This document shows, piece by piece, positions 47,401 through 59,400 of a DNA stretch of 64,000 nt. Source of the DNA: Limnomonas spitsbergensis (Eukaryota > Chlorophyta > Chlorophyceae > Chlamydomonadales); the NCBI GenBank assembly GCA_037349105.1, contig JAYJMM010000119.1, forward strand, positions 3,669,001 through 3,733,000. The letters are read 5' to 3'. Every line of letters begins with the position of its first letter. Within the stretch, counting starts at the first letter, position 1. The notes beneath the pieces were generated by a model. The model searched no databases. It saw nothing but the letters and a program-made list of their open reading frames with translations, and had not been told where the DNA came from. Position numbers and translations under genes: made by a program.

Positions 47401-50400
47401 CCAAATCTTACTTCAAACTTGTATTCAGTTCGCTCCTTAGCCCCTTCTCGCATGTCAGGGTGAGGTCACCTGTCCCGCCTGCTGCCTGGTGCCAGGTGAG
47501 CCTCGGTGAGCTGGACGTCACCGCTCTCCACAAGGAGGCGCAGCCGCAGCTGCTAACAGGCATCTCAGCCTCCATCCCCAGCACGGGGAACGGTGCAGGT
47601 TCAGCGTCTGGCGCCCCTAGCAGCTTATCCACCAGTATTCGAGTGGCTACGATAGACAACTACCAGGTGAGGGCTGACCCCCAGCCTGATTGGACCGCGA
47701 CGCTAGGCCGCAATCTGCTGATTCTAACTGGCCCCAATCTGCTGATCTTAACTGGCCCCAATCTGCTGATCCTAAATGGCCCCAATCTGCTGATCCTGAC
47801 TGGCCCCAATCTGCTGATCTTAACTGGCCCCAATCTGCTGATCCTAAATGGCCCCAATCTGCTGATCCTAAATGTGTACATGATCTGCTGATCCTAAATG
47901 TGTACATGATCTGCTGATCCTAAATGTGTACATGATCTGCTGATCCTAAATGTGTACATGATCTGCTGATCCTAAATGTGTACATGATCTGCTGATCCTA
48001 AATGTGTACATGATCTGCTGATCCTAAATGTGTACATGATCTGCTGATCCTAAATGTGTACATGATCTGCTGATCTTAAATGTGTACATGATCTGCACGG
48101 TCCTTAACATCCAAATCTGAGGGGAGCATCGTTCCATCCTGGGGACCTTCCCGGATGATCGTGTTACCATCATACTTGGTACTTGCCGACACCGATAGAG
48201 AATTCCCATTTAACAGGTTTATGCCTTCATGAGTCTTGCCGTTGATGGCTCGCTTGTTTGCACCTGCTCTAGTACACGCTTCAAGATATCAGAATATGTT
48301 ACCAAGTTACCTTCAGCAACTACCCAAGCTACATGCTTTCTATTCAACTCGTCTTCAACACCTCATTTTCTCCGACCTGCTCTCCCCCCCCCTCCCACCC
48401 CCACATCTTCCCTCTCCCCCTCCCCCCCCCCCCTAGGGTGAGGAGTCCGATGTGGTGGTTGCATCTCTGGTGCGCTGCAATGCCAGCGGCAGTGTCGGCT
48501 TCCTGTGTGAGCCGGAGCGCATCAACGTGCTGCTGTCACGCGCAAGACATGGCCTCGTGCTCATTGGCAGTGCATCCACGCTGCGGAGTGCCAGAAGCGG
48601 GGAGGCACGCAAGTAAGGCAGGGCAAGGATGGACAAAGAGGGGGGGAGGGGCAGGATAAGAGTCATCGAGGGGGCGAGATGGGGGCAGCAGTGGCAGTGA
48701 GGAACCTATGTAAGGGTTTAATCAGAAATACCATTGGCAGGAGCTACAAAAGAAGGACTCTTATCAGCTTGTGCGTAATCACCTTCTGGATCTTAACGCA
48801 GTGGAGCTGTTGCTCGTTCTTTTGCAGGGTGCTCATCTTGTTTTGCATGTTAAAACTTGAGGCTTGCTCATGCCCGTAGCCATCATCATCATCTATATGG
48901 TTACTGGCACTGGCTAGGTTTTGGATGAGCTCTTCCTTGCACTGCTGAATACTTCACACTCCACACTCACCGCTTACAACAATCACTTCACACAATCACT
49001 TGACAGGCACTGGGGCAAGGTTCTAGGGTTGCTGGCCCCGAGGGGCGCCTTATTGCGCGGCCTCCCAGGGCAATGCCAGCTCCACGGCACCACCGCCCTG
49101 CTGGACACCCCTGATGCCTTCCTAGACAAAGCACCCCAGGGCGGATGCTGCTTGCCCTGTAAAAAGCTGCTTCCATGCGGCCACACATGCACGCTACGCT
49201 GCCATGCCTACGACCGCTCACATGAGCGCGTGAAGTGCAAGGAGCTGGTGTACGAGTTCTGCAAGGCACAAGGGCATATGATCACGCGGGAGTGAGTCCA
49301 GAAGCAGTCTTTGTTGACAACCACGCAGGCATATGAAGGCAGGCATATGAAGGCAGGCACTTGAGCGCTTATACTTGTTGTCTTAAGGAGTAACACCCAC
49401 CTGGCAGAGTTGCAGTTCACCCTTCAAACGTAATTGTATTCAATTCCTATGCCTCGTTGTCCTGAACTACAAAACAACCATTTAAGACCCACGGCTGCCA
49501 TCATGTCACAACCTACCTCTGCACGGGGCGTCAGGAAGACTGCCCCTTATGGTGCTGTGTGATTGCAATGCCCTCCTGTATGTGGTTGCGAGCTGATTCC
49601 CAAACCTAGTCTCGGTATCAGAGCATGTTTTGTTCACGAGCATCAGTCCAGCAAGCCACTCCAATCTCAACCAACAACTCCTGGATGGCATCACCCATGT
49701 CTGTTCCTTTTTAAAGCTGAACGTCACCCCCCACATCACTTAGATGCCAGGCAAAGGACGCAGCCTGCCTGACGTGCTTGGATCTGGAGAGGATCCAGGA
49801 GGAGGAGAAGAAAGCGCTGCGAAAGCTGGTAGGTGGCAAGGGCACAACCAGCTGAGTTTAACCCGCCAACAGGATTAATGCAGTGATTCAAAATGCAACA
49901 GAGACCGTCTGTGGCTGTTGCTGGCCTCCCCAGCTGGAGGACAGCGCTGGGTGTGATACCCGCCGCTGATGAAGCTCCTGCTGTCTTCATTGGCAACTTA
50001 AGTGAAGGCGGCCTTGCTCCTTCCCAGGAGGAGGATGCTGCCCGCATTCGCGCCAAAGATCAGAAGGAGCGTGCGAGCCTGGAGGCCAGCATTGAGCGGA
50101 TGCGGCGACAACAGGCGTCCCTGGAGGAGTCCCGCGAGGCACGTAAGGTGGCCGTCAAGCTGCAGCTGGACAAGGCAATCCTGCAGAAGGAGATGGACCT
50201 GCAGGTAGGGAAGTGTGGACATGCAGATAAGGAGGTGTGGACTTGCAGGTAGGGAGGTGTGGACCTGCAGGCCAGGCAGTGTGTCATGAATGCAATCAGG
50301 GCTCCCCATAAAAAGGTGGACTCAAGGCAGCAGGAAGGCACACACAGCGGATGATGAGGGCCTGTCTTGATTCATCATAAGCTGACTAGGGCATCCCTTT

Positions 50401-53400
50401 GCAAGTTTACGCTGGGACCCTCCATTCTGCCTGCCTCTATTTTTTCAGAGGCAGCTGGGCGCCTCCGAGATGGCATCGTGGGAGCAGGAACAGCGGCATA
50501 AGGCGGGCGAGCAGATGGCGGACCTGGAGGCTGCTGCGCGAATGGAGAGGGAGAAGCTGGCTGAGAAGAAGGTGTGAACATCAGGGGGCAGGTACTGGAG
50601 CATTGTGGAGCAATGCTTAGTTTAGTGTTCATCAGACCATGATGGGGCCCTCAGTGCAGGTGCTGGTATGAAGCACAGAGATGATGTTTAAGTCGGATTC
50701 TCTTTGTAGACCAGTGGTGAGGAGACTGAGGCCTTAAAGAGCGGAAACTGAAAAGCAGGAAGAGTTTCAGTGCGGTAAGGAGCAGATGACGGCAGACTGG
50801 ACAAGCTGCTGTCCGAGTAAATTAGTAATATGGCTAAGATTGATATGAAAGCTCCAAGTACAGAAATCTGCAGTCGATAGTACTGGATACGATAATCGTT
50901 AATCGACTTCCTTGTTTTGATGTGCACTCTTAAGCGTCCCTCTGCCGCCTGCCCACCCTCCCCAGCAGGAAGCCGAGGTGCAGCGCCATGGTGAGGCAGT
51001 GCGAGCCAGCGAGAGGCTGGACGCCACCAACCGCCAGCTGGAGGCACTGAACCGGAAGACTGACCAGGAGCTACAGAGGATTCAGAACCAGAAGATGCGC
51101 ACAGAGACGGTGGCCGGGGATCGCGCTGCAGATATTGGAGCTCGCGCTGGCAGCCAGGTTCACCAGTATGCATCGGTGGGGTCCAAGGGGCGTTGAGCGT
51201 GGTGGGGGGATTTCATGTTGACACTCAGAGATAAGAATATTAATCAAGTCAGGGTGTCAAAACATGTTCCCGCGCTCCATTCGCCTCTCTTCAGTCTATT
51301 GCCCGCTCTCCCCCTCGTATCCCCCCTCCATTCAATTCCCTGCTTGCCCGCTCTCACTTTGCCTGTCCTCCTATGCCTTGCAGATGAGCGTCTGGAAGGA
51401 TGCCGTGGCCGCTGTTGTTCCTGCGCTTACCGGACCTCAGGGCAATGGTGGCGGCCTGGAGGCGCTGCGAGGGGCTCTAAGAGCATCCTCGCCCCACGCA
51501 GCAAAGACGCTGGACGTGCTGTTCCACTCAGACGGGCTTGGGGACATGCTCCTGACATATGCAAAGGCAAGTGACATGATCAGCTGTAGGCTCAGAAATG
51601 CGTTACACATACAAACCCACCCTCGATGCTCTGCTTGGTAAAGCTTTCTTCAGCATCCAGCTGCAAGGTCCAGCTGCAAGATGTCGGGGTTCTGAAGGAG
51701 TCCCATGTTGTTGGCTTAGAGCTCCCTTGGAATTCCTCCTGGCAGGTCTTGGATGTGCCCCTGGCCTCTCCCTCCAAGTCCCTGGACCGAGGCGTCTCCC
51801 TCATCAAAGAGGACAAGTGGGTAGATGCCCTCAAATTCTACACAGAGGCTGTTGCCACTGCTGAGCAGCAGCAGGCGGCGGCGGCGTCAACGGGCAGTAT
51901 TGGCAGGAGAGAGGATGGGGTGGACGGCATGGCGGCTGCGAGTGCAATGCTGGCCCTGTGTCGGGTTTATCTGGAAATGCCACCGGTCCAATCGCCGGTC
52001 ACCAAGAAGCGGCAGATCCTGCAGGTGGGCGTCACTGCATGTCACACTGCCTGGCCCTTTGTGAAATGCCTTGGGGTGGACCGATGCGCTTATATACAGC
52101 TATAATTGTGCCTGAAAGGTGTCTAGACCTCGTCAACGACAACGAGGTCCATATTTTGTCAATGCCAGGCAAATGCCAGGCCTTCATGTAGGAAGTGTCC
52201 CTCGAGAGAGAGCCGCAAGCTATCTTCTGTTCATTGTGACCGCAGAGGCCAATGGCGGGAGGCAGTACTGCTGCTGCTGGGCTGGGATCTACAATCACAG
52301 GGCATCGACAACACCCTGTGCAGCACCTGGCTAGTGCCCTAGAGCAGGTGTGGAAGTGTGGGAGGTTGGGGATGGCAGTGTCAGAGTAAAAGATTGGCAA
52401 TCCTTGTTTCAGGTTAGAGAATGGCCTGCATCTGTCAGCATAACGACCGCAAAGTAGGATTGACATAACCAAAGTACCATAGTTTCAAACTCACTGATTA
52501 GTTTCAGATATTGACACTGATCCAGGCAAAAGCAAAACGTCACGTTAGCACACCACAATTAAAATTCAACTTCCGCAACCTGAGGCATCAACATGCATTC
52601 CAACATCGCCCTTACGTCCTGAAGCTGTTTGACTTGACCCTGCTGACAACCCTGGCTGCTGCAGCATCGTCAGGCCACCTCCTCAGGGCGGGGAGGACAG
52701 GACCGCAGCTCCCTCAGCACCCGGGCCACGGCAATCGCCAGGGCAGCAGGAGAGGCACTGGCCTTTCTGCTACATCCTGAGGCTGAACAACTACCAGATG
52801 GTTTAAAAAGGTGTGACTGCACTTGTCAAATGGGTGACACAAGTGCAATCGGGTAATATGATAGTGTGATGTGATCACTTGATCAGTCACTGTTAGGATG
52901 TGCTGAAGGATGGGTCTACTTTGTTATTGACTTCAATATTACACCCAGTGAGTGCCACAGCAAGCCTAAGGGTTCCAAACCTGGCCCAGCCCTTAACAGC
53001 CAGCGGCTAGAAGCTAAGTGCCATACGGAAACAACGCGATTTGTCCCTGGCTCAGACATGGGCTTGTGTGGAGAATTAAGTGCTATCCATCAGTGAGGAA
53101 GTCTAAAGCTTGAAATACAAAGCGAGACAGCACTTGCCCCCACGACCATTCTTCTACTCAATTCCCCTGCTCATCCCTTATTGCCCCCTCCACCTACCAT
53201 CCACTTAACCCTACCAGAAAGGCTCTCGAGGTTCTTGAACAAAACATCGCCAGACTGGGCGACTTCCGTGCAGCCACTGCAGCTGCTGCAGACAACACCT
53301 CTGCTCCTGGTGGTTCCTCCGCAGCCTCCAAGCATCAAGTAGGTTGGAAGACAAGTGGATTCAAAACATCGAACGACCAGGCCATTTCACACTAACAAGC

Positions 53401-56400
53401 CCGGGTTTCTGTTTGAATTTGACTGATGAGCTTTATCCTTGGCTTTCAGGCCGCTTGGGAGCAGCGGGCTGAGAAGACGGCAACTTTCAAGAAGGTGCTC
53501 GAGCTCACTGGCCTAGTGCCGGTGAAACAGGCCTTAGCGGAGCTGGCAGACAAGGTAGGGACATCCATCCTTGACAGTCTCAAAATTAATTTCAAATTGC
53601 GACATCATGTCGGATCCCCTCCTTATGCCCCCGACTCTCCTGCTTCCACATTGGCAACGCATACTGGCATGCAGGTTGACCTGGACAAAGAGCGGCAGAT
53701 CTCCCTCTCAAGCAAGCAGTACAACGCATGCTTCTACGGCAACCCAGGAACGTCAGACTAGGAATGGGAGGGTCAGGAAGCACACCAGGCTGGGGAGACA
53801 ACTCATCGTGCTATTTTGCATGTGCATACCCGTTCATACGAGTTGTTTAAGCATATGCAGAACTGGGGGCAGTAGATCTATCAGATGTGCCTAGTGAGTT
53901 CAGAGTCCTGGCCAGTATGCTTATCACTTGGCCAGCCCTGCTAAGCTGTGATGCCCTGAAGCACAGTAACCTGACCCTGGCATGCTGTCCTCTCCACAGG
54001 GACCGGGAAGACCACTGTTGCACGCCTGTATGCTGAGTTGCTCAAGGAGCTGGGAGTGCTGCCAGCCGCTAAGGTGAAGTGCAGCTGAGCCTGAAGAGGC
54101 GGGGCCTCCTCAATACCGATGAATGCTAACTTTGCCAACCTGAATTCACCCTCATGTTGAACATAGCTGAGAACCATAAAGGCCACTTCACATTGTTGTG
54201 GCATGTGTTCCTGCCACAGCTGAGACACTTGCTCAATCCAACCCAAATCTTTAACCCACACCTCTCCACGCTCCATCAGCTGACCATTCCTATCCTCTAG
54301 TAGGATAATCAGATTGTGGAGATCAGAGGCACCAGTTGCATGTAGCTGACGGGTAGCTTGAGTGTAGCTGAAGTGTAGCTGAAGCCTCTCTCAACAGTGC
54401 CATCGATTCCTTGCCTACTCAGGTTGTGGAGACTAGCGGCGCCCAGCTGGTAGATGGAGGTGTGAACGAATTGAAGAAACACCTCAAGGATCTAGATCCG
54501 GGTGGAGTGCTCTTCTTGGATGAAGCGTACCAGCTGAACCCAAAGACAAACCCAACAGGCGCTCAGGTGCGGATTGAGAAAAGGAATGAGTGGAAATAAC
54601 TTCCTCCGGCTGGACTGCGCCCTATATGTTGAGTGTCTTGTTTCAGGGCGTGAAAGCAGGCGAGGGCTGTGAGTGCGCTGAGGGCTTATCTGGGATCTCA
54701 GAACACGTTGTGTGAGAGCCTATACCCTCCGACCAGCACACACACACATACACTAACTCTCAGTTGGCATCCCCGGAACCCCAAACCCTCACCCATCGGT
54801 CAGTCTTTCCACATATGTCACCCCTGCCCTTGCCCCTTACCTCCGGATTGTTTTGTCAGATTCTGGATGCGTTGCTGCCCGAGATGGAGAACAGGCGCGG
54901 CAAGCTCGTGGTCGTGTTTGCCGGCTACAAGAAGCAGATGGAGGGGCTCATGGCACACAATGAGGGACTGCCCAGTCGATTCCCCCAGGTGAAGCTATGC
55001 AACGCATAGAGTGTAGGGTTTAGGGTTTAGGGTTTAAGCCTGCAGCCTGCATGTGAAGCCATGCAGGACCTGACTGCTAGAGAGAGAGGGCTGCAGACTC
55101 AGAGGTTGCCAAGGAGCCTAAATTGCCAAGGGGCCTAAATTGCCACCAGAGGCGATGAGCATGAGGGCATGTGCTTGTTGTGAAGAGCATGGCAACTTGA
55201 ATGAGCTCAGTGGGACAAGTGAGGACAGAAGTTGGCGATTTGAATTGACGCAGTGCAGCTCTTGCAAATGCAAGCCTTTGAATTTATCTGCGAGGGTATC
55301 ATGTTGAATGTATCATAATGGAGTGCAATTGGGTGTTAGGAGGAGGGAAGACTAGATTGAAAGCTATCCTGTCCCCGAATATGATCCATTGCAGCATTAT
55401 CCTGGACTGCTTGCCCTGCCCAACCAAGTACTCCTGAATGATATATTTAAAATCTCATCTCGTGCCCCCCACCCGATGCAGACGTTCACTTTCCCCGACT
55501 ACAGCGATAAGGAGCTGCACAAGATCCTCAAGGGCATCCTGAAGGAGGAGCCGAGATGGACGCTGGAGGAGGAGAAGTACGGCGCCATTGCTGCAGCCCG
55601 CATCGGCAGGCAGCGCGGCTCTGTCGGGTTTGGCAATGCAAGAGCTGTCCGAAACTACCTGGAACAGGTGTGATTTTTAGCGGACAGGAAGCCCCGGGAC
55701 GCCACTGCTTCATTGTTGTATGTGTCCCAGGTCATTCAATGCTCCAGCCAGCTTGCAGACACCTGCCCCAGGCACCGAATTTGATGCTCTGCTGGATTTC
55801 ATAAAAACAATGACAAGGCAGAATCTCCTCACGCACCTGGAGGGTGCAGGTAGTCCAGAATAAAATTCAGCCTCTTGCCGCCGTAAGCTCTGATAGTCTG
55901 ATATGCCCTCCCTCGTGAAGCTGCATGTTGCATGCCATTTTGCAGGCACTTGCTCGCCAGGCATCACGACTGGTGGGGCAGAGGCAGTCGAGTCTGAAGC
56001 CTGACCTCTGGCTCATTAAGAGGGATGACATGCTGGGGCCCAGGTACAGTTGCTCCCAAGGCAAGAAAGGGATTTCCCGGCACTGCAAAGCCTGGCAAGG
56101 TGCCCAACAGCCTTTGCCTGTATCTTCCTGAGCTTAACTCAGCAGATCATATGGATCATGAACTTGGGGTCTTGCAAGATTTGCTGAGAAAGGGATAAAG
56201 ATGGTAACAACAGCGACTGTGCCTGGGGTGGGCAGGGTGAGGATGGGACAAGATGACTGGATTATAATTTATAAGGCCATGTCAGAAGACAGTGTAACTA
56301 TGTGGGGCTGGGATTGCACATTGACATGCCGGCTATAAATCTGTATCCAGCTGGAGGATTGCCCGGGGAGGATGACGGCAGGATGACTTCAAGCAGAGAT

Positions 56401-59400
56401 ACGGTCAATGGTCGAGGATGAGTGCTAAAAAGGCCGGACCTGGTACGAGCCTGACGGCTTTGAGACCTTCTGCCTGACTTGAGAACATGGAGCATGTTGA
56501 CTTGCGTTCCTGCACATCTATCACGTTAGTGTCATTGCGTGCACAAATATAGCTTGTTCATTCTGAAAGTGGCCCAAGAGCTACATCACCTAGCTGTCAC
56601 TGATTAACTAACACTTGCGACGTTTTATACAGTTGCGTCTACACCTGCAAGCCAGCATCATCTGCTATATCCACACCTGCACCTTTCACAGGGAGCTGGA
56701 TGTGAGTGAAAGCACCGCACTGCAGGAGCTCGCAAAAATGCGTGGTCTGCGCATGATCAAAGACCAGGTGAGCTGGAGCGGGACAAAATGGTGCATCACA
56801 TCAATTCAGATCCTAGGGCCTGTCTTAGTTGGAGCGGTCTCTTCTTATGCTTGTTGAGATTACTGGATTCTGGGCATACGGTACAATGGTGACGGGAAGA
56901 GTGAGTACAGCCAGTCCTGTGGTAATTTGCTGATGAGAGGTGCAGACAAAACCATGATGCAGTAAACGCAAAAAGATTTGTGCCTAAGGGGTTAGGGTGC
57001 ACTCAGGGTCCCATACAGTCCCTGGAAATACAGGTCCTATTTTCCCTTGCTTGTTGCAGCCCAAAGGCCTGTCAGATGAGTGAGTTCCTAAATTGTATGA
57101 TCTGTGATCTGTAATTTGTTTCTGCCTTGCCCTTGCCTCAGGTGGAGAATCTGCTGAGCCTCATCCGCACCAACACTGAGCTGGAGGAGCAGAGCAAGCC
57201 CATCAAGGAGTTGTGTCTCAACAAGGTGTTCATCGGAAACCCTGGCACAGGTGTGAGGACGGAAGAAACTCGTGAGAGGGGCGGAAGTGTGACTCATTTT
57301 CCAGACCAATTACTCTTCTTGTGCCAGTGCCAGATAAAATGCAGTGCAAATGGGAGGTTCTGAAGGAGCAAGCGCTGGGGTATCTGATCATATATGCCTG
57401 GATTCAAATCTATCCAATCGAGGATCCTGCTTCCAATTTACCCAGATTTGAATTTGAGCTCCACTCCTAACAGGCAAGACCACGGTTGCCAGCATTTATG
57501 GCCGCGTGCTTCGCGACCTTGGGCTCCTCAGCAAGGGCGACGTGATTGTGAAGAACCCGTCAGACTTCTCGGGCGGAGTGCTGGGTGAGTCAGGGTGGGG
57601 CGGAAAGGCAATCCAGCGCTGGGTCCAACCCAGGGCTACTGACACGTTGGGCAGCCTGCTCTCCCATTAAGCTGTCCTCAGTCGTAGCTCCCAGCCCTGG
57701 ATTTCTATCGCCCCCTGCCCCTTGCTCCTAGGTGAGTCGGAGCAGAAGACTGTGGCCATCCTGGATGCGGCTGTGGGGAGCGTGCTGGTAATCGATGAGG
57801 CGTACAGTCTGTTCACCCCTGGCGTGAAGGACCCGTACAAGGTGTGGGGAACAGGGGGTGTGAAGGACCCGTACAAGGCGCGGGGAACAGGGGCACAACA
57901 AGGGGGACTCCTCACCCCTGGTGTGAAGGACCCATACAAGGTGTGGGGAACAGGGGCACAACAAGGGGGACTCCTCACCCCTGGTGTGAAGGACCCGTAC
58001 AAGGTGTGGGGAACAGGGGCACAGCAAGGGGGGCTCCTCACTGCTGACAGATGAGACAGGGCTACAGGAGGTGTGGGAGGGGCAGGGGGCTGATGTGGAG
58101 AGTGTTTCAACTAAAGGTCAGCTGCATCATGGCAACTCCCGCTGCCCCGGCTCAGGTTTGGACCCCATGAATTGCCAAAGGCGGTATGTGGCTCCTAATA
58201 ACGGACTGATGCGGGCCTCCTCATGACACACACAGCATTGCACCAGGCTGCAGGGCAAGGTGTGGATGCAAATATTGTGCCAATACCTCAATTTATTTTA
58301 GCCTTTATGGGTTGATTACTCGAGATCCATGCCCCTGAATCAGTCGTGTCTAAGGCCTCGTTTTTCACTCCTAAGGGCTACTGGAGTAGGTAACATGCAG
58401 CAGCCCCTTGACCTGTTTATTGAGGAGTTCTGTCCCGGAAGTCTGTAAGTCAGGCATGAAAGTTATTCTCTGTCAAGGCCCTTGAGGGTCATATACTTAA
58501 TACCCCCCATGTTCTCTCATACATTCTGAAATTGGAACATCTGACTTTTGCAGGAGGCTATTATCGACACCATCGTGGCCAAGGTCCAGGTGTGAGACAG
58601 ATCAGGGGGCACAGAGATGGCAGCAATAGGGCATCAGCAAACTGATAGTGGGAGAAAGGGATCAGAGTTTTTTTGTGTAGGTGTGACAGGAGGGGGGTCT
58701 CTTCTGCCACACATGTCTGCAAGTTTTTTGTATTCACTTCCATGTGATTTTCCCGCCTCTTTTCAGGGTGTCCCTGGAGACGACCGCTGCGTGCTCCTGC
58801 TGGGGTATGAGGAGCAGATGGAGGCGATGATGCGGGGAGCAAACCCTGGCCTGGCACGACGATTCCAATGGCAGGAGCCTTGGAAGTTTGAGGACTACAG
58901 TGATGAGGACCTGCTGCACATCATGCGCAAGGCGGCTAAGGACAAGTAAGAGGGGACATGCATGGGGATGCAAACATGTATGAGGAGCAAACACGCATGG
59001 AGATGCAAACAGGCATGAGGATACGACGCGCATAGGGTGCAAACGTGCATGGAGATGACAACGTGCATGGAGATGCAAACATGCATGGAGATGCAAACAC
59101 ACATGGGGATGCATGACTGTGCATAGGGTGCAGGAGGGCAAATTAGGGCACTAGTGCTGTTCAATTATCCAATGTTGTTTACCTCCCTTGTACATCTGAA
59201 GCTTTCAGCCGAAAGGCGAAGATCGTTTACAACTTGATTATCACTTTCGTATCAATGTGAATCCGTGTTGCCTGCTGTGGATGACTTTGCTAATCAGGTA
59301 CCACTGGGACCTTGACGAGGCGACACTTCTGGCTGGTGTCTCGGCTCTATCGACAGAGCGGCGCAAACCCAACTTCGGCAATGCAGGCGCGGTGAACAAT

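Larger units (their letters stand above)
38650..48612 (+). other. Giant gene exons 10-23: superfamily-1 helicase core
   Basis: Exons 38650-38749, 39803-39924, 40107-40280, 41383-42007, 42352-42595, 43071-43191, 43378-43538, 45261-45355 (or 45400), 45551-45684, 45969-46127, 46504-46683, 46925-47071, 47496-47666, 48437-48612. Motifs in order: Q-like LDPTQQQAL, Walker A QGPPGTG/KT split by a 1-kb intron, motif Ia CYTNHALDQFL, IGCTTTGA, Walker B VMVEEAGE, motif III GDHKQLRP, motif IV QHRMHPQ, EESDVVVASLVR, and motif VI NVLLSRARHGLVLIG. All catalytic motifs are intact. Between motifs Ia and II lies a large Gly/Ser and Pro-rich insertion. Confidence 0.92.
53450..56043 (+). other. Giant gene AAA+ module 1 (CbxX/CfqX type)
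   Basis: Exons 53450-53554, 53675-53747, 54000-54073, 54423-54566, 54860-54988, 55482-55667, 55946-56043. Walker A reads GNPG/TGKTTVARL across an intron with an apparent GA donor. Walker B is GVLFLDEAYQL and the sensor-1 region is VVVFAGYKKQM. The arginine-finger segment is GLPSRFPQ, followed by TFPDYSDKELHKIL and GNARAVRNYLEQ. This is the SpoVK/CbbX pattern. Confidence 0.85.

Noticed and set aside
47647..47917. ORFs on both strands over the 24-bp array
   Set aside because: Tandem-repeat artefacts. The donor after DNYQ at 47666 removes this region.
54648..54668. Possible small exon (GVKAGEG) between AAA-1 exons
   Set aside because: The flanking exons already join in phase as in related AAA modules. 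Including this segment leaves no good donor.
54669..54992. Plus-strand ORF of 107 codons overlapping an AAA-1 exon
   Set aside because: Wrong frame. The conserved frame is ILDALLPEMENRR in 54860-54988.
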